Source: an uncultured Clostridia bacterium | GTDB taxonomy: Bacteria > Bacillota > Clostridia > Oscillospirales > Oscillospiraceae | Length of the DNA stretch: 18,163 bases | NCBI GenBank assembly: GCA_937907975.1 | Contig: CALEQS010000051.1 | Location: 1-18,163, forward strand | Direction: 5' to 3' | In this document: piece after piece, positions 13,197 to 18,163 of the stretch | Numbering within the stretch: position 1 is the first letter of the stretch | Layout of the letters: the number at the start of each line of letters is the position of its first letter | Program-made: the position numbers and the translations under genes | Notes under the pieces: model-generated | Seen by the model: only the letters and a program-made list of their open reading frames with translations | Databases searched by the model: none | Told to the model about the DNA's origin: nothing

Positions 13197-15038
13197 TTAC
13201 TCCACGTCCAGCACGATCTTGCCGGTGTAGGTGCCGGCCTTCAGATCAACGCTCTGGCCGTCTACGGTGACGGTGAGCTTCTTGCCTGCGGGGGCGGCAA
13301 CTTTTGCACCCTCAGCCAGGGTCAGACCGGTGATGTAGCTGGTGCCGGTGACGATCCAGGAGGAGGCGGCATCCATGGTGATAACGATGCCGTTGTTCAC
13401 CGTGGGAGCAGGAGTCTGGGTGATGTTGGTCAGCTCCATGCGGTTGTCCTCCACGATGGTGGTCAGGCCGTCGCGGTACTTCTGGGTGGCGGAGGAGATG
13501 ATGCCCTCGATAGAGGTGCCGGTCAGCTCCAGACCAAGGTTTTTGGGGCCGCGCAGGTCGTCGCCATGGTGACGGGCCGCAATGGGGCCGCCATAGGCGT
13601 CGGCGCCATCGTCACCCTCGGCGTCCCAGTCAGGGAGCAGGCCGATGACGGTGTCGTGGAACTCGCCCACACCGGCAATCGCACTGTTGCGGTAGGCACG
13701 GATATTGGTGGTGGAGTTCAGGAAGTTGCCCTTGATCGCGCAGTCCTTCAGTCGGAAGGTGACGTCCTCGGTCAGGGAGGCGGTGGACAGATCCCGTCCC
13801 TCGACATACTCATCGACCACACCCACGGGGATGTGGAAATCGGCCATGGCCATGCCGCACTGGTCAGTGTCCATCAGCTGGACAATGGTGCCGTTGGCGG
13901 CGGTCATGCTGCTGTTCTCCACATCAATGATGGTGGAGGCACCATGCACGCAGAAGGTGGACTTGCTGGTCTTGAAGTCAGAGTTCTTGATGGTCAGAAT
14001 GGAGTTGTCGTCGCCGTTGATCATCACGCCGTAGCGGCGGCCCTTGATGCGGCTGTTCAGAATGGAGGCCTTGCCCTTGCCCTCCATGCCCATCATGAGC
14101 AGAGGATAGCCATAGACATCCACGTCGCAGTTGTCGTAGATGACCTCGTTGTCGCCGATGCAGAAGGCACCGTAGCCGTGGGCCTTGGGGCCGGAAAGTT
14201 CCATGCGGGTGTTCTTGACCAGCATGGTCTGGCCGCCGTCGGTGCCGTCAATGGACAGAATGCCCCAGCCGTTGGTCTTGAGGTCGCAGCCGTCATAGGT
14301 GACGTTGGCCGCATCGGTAAACTGAGCCAGACGGTTGCTGCCGCAGAAGCCGACCTGCCAGCTGAAGCAGCCGGGCCAGGTGTCCTCAGGGCAGATGTTG
14401 GTCATCTTGGTGTTCTTGACGGTGACAGTGCTGGTGCCGCCAACATGGACTGCGCAGCGGGTGACACCGTTGACGGTGAAATCGCAGTCCTCAATGGTGA
14501 CGGTGGGATTGCCCACCACGGTGACAGCGCAGCCCACACCGAGGAAGTCGTTGTCGCCAAAGCCATCAAAGTCAGCCTTCACGTCCTTGATGGTGCACTC
14601 GCCCTCGCCGTCCACGACGATGCCATTGAAGCTGTCCTCACGGCTGGCCATGTAGACACCCTCAACCTTGCCGTCCTCAATGGAGCCGCCCTGCAAGATG
14701 GCAGGAATGGTCTTGGTGACCTTGCCGTTTTCCACCACAATGCCGGTGTGGAAGTCGCGGCTGATCTGGTTGGGACGCATCAGTCCGCCGGGACGCATAT
14801 GGTAAACGTCGGTGACAGAGAGAACAACATCACCCTTGTAGGTGCCGGGCTCGATCTTCTGACCGACGCCATTCACAGTCAGAGTCAGAAATTTTCCCTC
14901 AGGGGCCATCAGCACAGCCCGGGGGCGGATGATGAGCTCATTGCAGGAGAAGGTCTCCTCCACCAGCCAGGTGGACTGGTAGGCCATAACGGAATTGCCG
15001 GTCTTTTTCAGAATTTTGGTTGCATAAGGTGCGTTCAT
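13197..15038 (-). CDS. large right-handed beta-helix protein with duplicated end modules
   Basis: A 613-residue protein. AGGAGG (15050-15055) lies 11 nt before ATG. The N-terminus (M-N-A-P-Y-A-T-K-I-L-K-K) has no hydrophobic stretch, so no signal peptide is visible. Residues about 110-540 form a parallel beta-helix with rungs such as C-T-I-K-D-V-K-A-D, V-T-I-E-D-C-D-F, V-T-V-K-N-T-K-M, L-V-K-N-T-R-M and L-T-I-K-N-S-D-F. Residues 22-75 and 559-612 align without a gap (22 of 54 identical): S-x-W-x-V near the start, A-P-x-G-K, L-T-x-T-V-x-G and G-T-Y-x-G-x-x-V-L. These are likely caps or oligomerisation modules. Short loops rich in Asp and Gly could bind ligand. Its own promoter and terminator make it a single gene. 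The activity is unknown; pectate-lyase-like folds host lyases and hydrolases, but no catalytic signature was recognised. Confidence 0.85.
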   Translation of the reverse strand: MNAPYATKILKKTGNSVMAYQSTWLVEETFSCNELIIRPRAVLMAPEGKFLTLTVNGVGQKIEPGTYKGDVVLSVTDVYHMRPGGLMRPNQISRDFHTGIVVENGKVTKTIPAILQGGSIEDGKVEGVYMASREDSFNGIVVDGEGECTIKDVKADFDGFGDNDFLGVGCAVTVVGNPTVTIEDCDFTVNGVTRCAVHVGGTSTVTVKNTKMTNICPEDTWPGCFSWQVGFCGSNRLAQFTDAANVTYDGCDLKTNGWGILSIDGTDGGQTMLVKNTRMELSGPKAHGYGAFCIGDNEVIYDNCDVDVYGYPLLMMGMEGKGKASILNSRIKGRRYGVMINGDDNSILTIKNSDFKTSKSTFCVHGASTIIDVENSSMTAANGTIVQLMDTDQCGMAMADFHIPVGVVDEYVEGRDLSTASLTEDVTFRLKDCAIKGNFLNSTTNIRAYRNSAIAGVGEFHDTVIGLLPDWDAEGDDGADAYGGPIAARHHGDDLRGPKNLGLELTGTSIEGIISSATQKYRDGLTTIVEDNRMELTNITQTPAPTVNNGIVITMDAASSWIVTGTSYITGLTLAEGAKVAAPAGKKLTVTVDGQSVDLKAGTYTGKIVLDVE

Positions 15039-15169
15039 ATCAAATGTTACCTCCTAACAACAAATTGTATGACTACTGTCTTTATTGTAGCAAACCCGGC
15101 AGTTGGATGGAAACAACATTCTGTCACTTTTGCACAACTGATGAAACGGATCAACACAAAAATTGGGTT

Positions 15170-15198
15170 ATTATACGAAATATTAGCGATGAAAACAA
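15170..15198 (-). promoter_or_regulatory. promoter of the beta-helix gene
   Basis: Reading minus: -35 TTGTTT (15193-15198), a 17-nt spacer and a perfect -10 TATAAT (15170-15175). The leader to ATG 15038 is then about 125 nt. A second TACAAT (15084-15089 on minus) with a weak -35 is an alternative closer promoter. Confidence 0.65.
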
Positions 15199-15202
15199 TG
15201 AA

Positions 15203-15230
15203 CCCCGGAGCTTTTCAAAAAGCTCCGGGG
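15203..15230 (-). terminator. strong hairpin between ridA and the beta-helix gene
   Basis: A 13-bp perfect stem (CCCCGGAGCTTTT 15203-15215 with 15218-15230) and a tiny loop lie 33 nt after the ridA stop. On minus it is followed by TTCATTGTTTTC, and on plus by TGTTTTGT. It most likely ends the molybdenum-enzyme/ferredoxin/ridA transcript, directly before the beta-helix promoter. Confidence 0.7.
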
Positions 15231-15263
15231 TGTTTTGTATCAAATGGGAAAACGCTGGCTTGT

Positions 15264-15701
15264 TTACTTGCTCTCCTTGATGGCGTCCTGCATCATGTCC
15301 ACGTTGGGAATCATGCCCCGGGAGCAGACGCACTCGATCTCCACCAGACCGCCCTTGGGCAGTGCGGCGACCTGAACAGCGGAGCGGGCGGGATAGTTTC
15401 CGCTGAAGTGCTTGGCATAGACCTCGTTCATGGCGGCGAAATCGTTGATGTCGGCCAGGAACACGGTGGTCTTGATGACGTTGTCGACGGTCAGATCGGC
15501 CTCGGCCAGAATGGCCTCAATGTTCTTCAGGGACTGCTCGGTCTGAGCCTGAATGCCGCCCTCCACCAGGTTGCCGGTGGCGGGGTCGATGGCCAGCTGG
15601 CCGGACAGGAAGACCATGCTGCCGACGCAGACAGCCTGAGAGTAGGGGCCGATGGCGGCGGGGGCGTTCTTGGTAGCAATAATGTTCTTGATCTGTTCCA
15701 T
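15264..15701 (-). CDS. ridA: RidA-family enamine/imine deaminase
   Basis: A 145-residue member of the RidA/YER057c/UK114 family, small trimeric cytoplasmic proteins that hydrolyse reactive enamine/imine intermediates released by pyridoxal-phosphate enzymes. The family signatures are A-I-G-P-Y-S-Q-A (16-23), F-L-S-G-Q (31-35), the conserved Arg 106 in Y-P-A-R-S and L-V-E-I-E-C (119-124). ATG 15701 follows AAAGGAG at 8 nt. It is longer than the typical 125-130 residues: about 20 extra residues at the C-terminus (S-R-G-M-I-P-N-V-D...). It is the third gene of the operon with the molybdenum oxidoreductase and ferredoxin subunit (32-nt gap), so it may act on an unstable product of that enzyme; that link is inferred. 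Confidence 0.92.
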   Translation of the reverse strand: MEQIKNIIATKNAPAAIGPYSQAVCVGSMVFLSGQLAIDPATGNLVEGGIQAQTEQSLKNIEAILAEADLTVDNVIKTTVFLADINDFAAMNEVYAKHFSGNYPARSAVQVAALPKGGLVEIECVCSRGMIPNVDMMQDAIKESK

Positions 15702-15733
15702 AATAAAATCTCCTTTGCAGATGGGATTACAAA

Positions 15734-16261
15734 TTATTTGTCGAAGAGGGTCAGCGCGTTCCAGCTCTCATAGATGTGAGCCAGTTCCGATTTTTCCTCC
15801 GGGTCGTCGCTCCAGTGCCAGCCCAGTGCGCCGGTGGGGCAGGAGTGAACGCAGGCGGGCTGTTTGCCGGCCTTGATGCGTTCCACACAGCCGTGGCATT
15901 TTTCCATCTTCTCGCGGGGGCGCTTTGCACCGGTGGGGCGGAAGGTGGGAGCGCCGTAGGGGCAGGCCATGGCGCAGGAGTGACAGCCGACGCAGTTGTC
16001 GGTGTGATAGAGGGTCAGCCCGGTCTCCTCATCTTTATAGATGCAGCCGACAGGACAGGCAGTCACGCAAGGCGCATCGGGACAGTGGAGACAGGCAATG
16101 GAAATAAAGACCCGCTCCGTCTCACTTTCGTACTCATACACCTTGCGGTAGGGCTGCATACCGGCTTCCACGTCCACATCGTTCTGATCCATGCAGGCGA
16201 TGGCGCAGGCACCGCAGGCGGAGCACTTCTGTGGGTCAAAGTCAAATACGATCTTTTTCAT
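15734..16261 (-). CDS. four-cluster [4Fe-4S] ferredoxin subunit of a molybdopterin oxidoreductase
   Basis: A 175-residue DmsB/PsrB/NrfC-type electron-transfer subunit. It has 16 cysteines in four groups: C13-x2-C-x2-C-x3-C23, C57-x2-C-x4-C-x3-C69, C90-x2-C-x2-C-x3-C100 and C122-x2-C-x11-C-x3-C141, each supplying one [4Fe-4S] set. There is no signal sequence; the protein is cytoplasmic or exported with its partner. AGGAGG (16271-16276) lies within the end of the preceding gene and the start is 4 nt after its stop, so translation is coupled. It passes electrons between the molybdenum subunit (next gene upstream) and a further donor or acceptor. No membrane-anchor (DmsC/NrfD-type) gene is seen in the operon. 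Confidence 0.93.
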   Translation of the reverse strand: MKKIVFDFDPQKCSACGACAIACMDQNDVDVEAGMQPYRKVYEYESETERVFISIACLHCPDAPCVTACPVGCIYKDEETGLTLYHTDNCVGCHSCAMACPYGAPTFRPTGAKRPREKMEKCHGCVERIKAGKQPACVHSCPTGALGWHWSDDPEEKSELAHIYESWNALTLFDK

Positions 16262-16265
16262 GTGC

Positions 16266-18163
16266 TCACACCTCCTTTTTCTTTACGCCGCAGCGGACGC
16301 TGCGATAGCCGGGAAAGCCGGAATAGGGATCGTTGTGTCCGGGCGGAATGATGGAGTTGACGTCAGCCTCAGTATAACCATGGTACATGAACACGGTGCC
16401 GGGCTTGACGGCCCGGGTGGGGTTGGCACCCGCGGTGATCGCACCGGCCCGAGTGAAGAGTTCGATGGTGTCCCCCTTCTCAATGCCCAGCTTTCTGGCA
16501 TCCTCGTCGTTCAGATCGGCAGTGGGCACCGGGCGCATGGAGCGCAGCCAGGGCACCTTATGCAGCCGGGAGTGCAGGGCGTTGGGCAGACGGGCACCGG
16601 CGACCAGACGGAAGGGGTATTTCTCCGGGTCGGTGTCGTCGATGCTGTCCCGATAGGTGGGCAGGGGATCGAGCCCCGGGAACTTTTCAATCACGGTGGA
16701 GTAGAGTTCAAACTTGCCGGTGGGTGTTTTGAAGCCATGCTCGCCCACGGGAATGACCTTGACGCCCTCCAGCTTTTGCGGGAACTGGCTGTGAGCTTTT
16801 AGAAAGTCGATGTTCACCGGGGTGTCCCGGAGCATATAGCGTACACAGACCTCGCTGCCCTGCTTCAGCAGGTCATCGTCCACATCCAGACGGCGGGCCA
16901 GCTCGCAGATGATCTCGTCATCGGGACGGGACTCACCCAGCGGGGCAATGACCGGTTCGGTGTACTGCCCAAAGCCGCCGCCGAACACCTTGAACTCGCT
17001 GCGCTCAAAGGAGGAGCAGCAGGGGAGCACGATGTCCGCCAGTTTCGCAGAGTCGGTCATAAAGAGGTCGATGTCCACAAAGAAGTCCAGCTCCTTGATG
17101 GCCTTTTCCAGCTCCTTATCGCCGTTGAACATACGGAAGTTCATGCCGTGGGCCCAGATGGCCTTGACGGGGTAGGGAAGCCCCTGAGAGATCTGGCGGG
17201 CCAGATCGTTGCCCTGCATCTCGCCGACGACCTCATCCCACAGGGGGAAGCGCACCGCGCCGACCGGGCGGGGGGCGTCCTTGGGGTATTTCTCAAAGGG
17301 AAACTTGTGATCCAGCGTGGAGAAACCGGCCATAGAGTGGGCATAGGTCAGCGGGGCAGGGATCATTCCGCCGGGGCGGTCATAGGTGCCCATCAAAGCG
17401 GACAACGCCATGACGGCCCGGTGAGTCTGCATACCATTGGTGTGGTGTACCAGCGCCGCACCGGACTGGTTGATGGTCAGCGGCATATTTTCGTGGATCA
17501 TTTTGGCGGCCAGCCGGATCTGATCGGCGGGCACGTCGGTCAGCTGTTCCACCCGCTCGGGTGGGAAGTCCATGACGTACTGCTTGTACTGCTCATAGCC
17601 ATAGACGTTCTTTTCGATGTAGTCGTGATCCACCCAGTCGTTGAAGATGAGCTCCCGGGCCAGGCCGAGGGCCAGTGCGCAGTCCGTGCCGGGCTTGATG
17701 CGCAGATGCAGATCGCACTGCTTTTCTACGGCGGGGGTGATGCGGGGGTCGACAATGATGACCTTCATGCCCCGCTCCCGGGCCTTGTCTACGCCGCCGA
17801 TCATCAGATGCTGAGCGTAGTAAGCATTATAGCACCATCCGAGGAAAATGCCAGCATTTCGCAGGTCAGGGGCGGCAAAATCTGCGCCGGTGGCCAGCCG
17901 CCAGGACATAATGGTGGAGGTGAAGCAGGAGGAGGACTCGGTGCCGTAGTTTACGGAGCCGAAGTCGTAGCACAGCCGCTGGAGAAAGGGGCGGTACCAC
18001 TTGTTGTAGCCGGAGTAGAAGGCCACGGAGCAGGGGCCGTACTCCTGCTTGACCTTGTTGAGCCGCGCGACGATCTCGTCATAGGCCTCGTCCCAGGTGA
18101 TGGGCTCAAATTTGCCCTCGCCCCGCTCGCCGACCCGGCGCAGAGGGGTCATGATGCGGTCCT
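16266..18163 (-). CDS. molybdopterin (bis-MGD) oxidoreductase catalytic subunit, 5' end cut
   Basis: About 632 residues are visible; the frame runs off the right edge (D-R-I before M-T-P-L-R-R-V-G), so the N-terminal Fe-S domain and any Tat signal are outside. It belongs to the DMSO-reductase superfamily: R-V-G-x-R-G-E-G-K-F, I-T-W-D-E-A, the Mo-ligand region N-Y-G-T-E-S-S-S-C-F (Cys about 17925-17927), I-I-V-D-P-R, I-W-A-H-G-M-N, and the C-terminal dinucleotide-binding domain (A-R-L-P-N-A-L-H-S-R, D-A-R-K-L-G-I-E-K-G-D). The Thr-Glu-Ser-Ser-Ser-Cys motif suggests a Cys ligand, unlike Ser in DMSO reductase itself. It resembles the acetylene-hydratase, transhydroxylase and catechol-dehydroxylase part of the superfamily (recalled, not searched), so the substrate is open: possibly an aromatic or S/N compound. 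It is co-transcribed with a four-cluster ferredoxin subunit and RidA. Confidence 0.9.
   Translation of the reverse strand, partial: DRIMTPLRRVGERGEGKFEPITWDEAYDEIVARLNKVKQEYGPCSVAFYSGYNKWYRPFLQRLCYDFGSVNYGTESSSCFTSTIMSWRLATGADFAAPDLRNAGIFLGWCYNAYYAQHLMIGGVDKARERGMKVIIVDPRITPAVEKQCDLHLRIKPGTDCALALGLARELIFNDWVDHDYIEKNVYGYEQYKQYVMDFPPERVEQLTDVPADQIRLAAKMIHENMPLTINQSGAALVHHTNGMQTHRAVMALSALMGTYDRPGGMIPAPLTYAHSMAGFSTLDHKFPFEKYPKDAPRPVGAVRFPLWDEVVGEMQGNDLARQISQGLPYPVKAIWAHGMNFRMFNGDKELEKAIKELDFFVDIDLFMTDSAKLADIVLPCCSSFERSEFKVFGGGFGQYTEPVIAPLGESRPDDEIICELARRLDVDDDLLKQGSEVCVRYMLRDTPVNIDFLKAHSQFPQKLEGVKVIPVGEHGFKTPTGKFELYSTVIEKFPGLDPLPTYRDSIDDTDPEKYPFRLVAGARLPNALHSRLHKVPWLRSMRPVPTADLNDEDARKLGIEKGDTIELFTRAGAITAGANPTRAVKPGTVFMYHGYTEADVNSIIPPGHNDPYSGFPGYRSVRCGVKKKEV

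Noticed and set aside
13566..15773. 735-codon open frame antisense to the beta-helix gene and ridA
   Set aside because: It spans three transcription units including promoters and a terminator; the His/Val/Gly/Ala pattern is a mirror of repetitive beta-helix codons.
1..18163. Mobile element, CRISPR array or tRNA-flanked island
   Set aside because: No transposase, integrase, direct-repeat array, att-like repeat or tRNA is visible; the scars carry no inverted-repeat ends.
16266..18163. Calling the molybdenum enzyme a catechol dehydroxylase
   Set aside because: The N-terminus is missing and the resemblance was judged by eye from one motif and the C-terminal domain; the substrate cannot be fixed without a phylogeny.

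Overview
The window looks like a chromosomal accessory region of a moderately GC-rich Gram-positive anaerobe, most likely a gut member of the Clostridia (Oscillospiraceae-like). This is inferred from strong AGGAGG-type ribosome sites, sigma-A promoters with 17-nt spacers, many hairpin terminators, anaerobic flavin and molybdenum redox genes, and the style of the secreted proteins. No rRNA, tRNA, CRISPR array or transposase is visible.

Left part (1-4763). A gene running off the left edge on the minus strand has a near-consensus promoter and an operator-like palindrome. Next comes the 40-codon tail of a CdaR/PucR-type regulator. A redox cluster on the plus strand follows and is visibly broken: a FAD-dependent fumarate-reductase-like gene with a frameshift, then a chimera of the first ~56 codons of a second FAD enzyme with the C-terminal half of an Fe-S/FAD 'old yellow enzyme' type reductase. 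A good terminator and an intact LysR-type regulator follow.

Middle part (4763-10478). A four-gene minus-strand operon encodes a membrane-anchored small protein, two paralogous secreted beta-helix proteins and a second membrane-anchored small protein. A TetR-type regulator lies upstream of it. The tetR promoter and the operon promoter match gaplessly at 38 of 51 positions, which points to one regulator controlling both. Divergent from tetR are three gene fragments in a row: an amino-thiazoline-carboxylate-hydrolase-like N-terminus, a GGDEF C-terminus and an endonuclease/exonuclease/phosphatase C-terminus.

Right part (10479-18163). A monocistronic 832-residue tandem GT2 glycosyltransferase is on the plus strand. 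On the minus strand is a 613-residue parallel beta-helix protein without a visible signal peptide, bracketed by two copies of a 54-residue module. Upstream of it is a molybdopterin oxidoreductase (cut by the right edge), a four-cluster ferredoxin subunit and a RidA protein in one operon.

Together this is anaerobic redox chemistry (FAD, old yellow enzyme and molybdenum enzymes with a RidA partner) alongside surface or secreted beta-helix proteins and glycan synthesis. The most interesting candidates are the TetR-controlled secreted beta-helix operon, the bracketed beta-helix protein next to the molybdenum operon, and the unusual density of gene-fusion scars. Those scars could be real decay or an assembly artefact.
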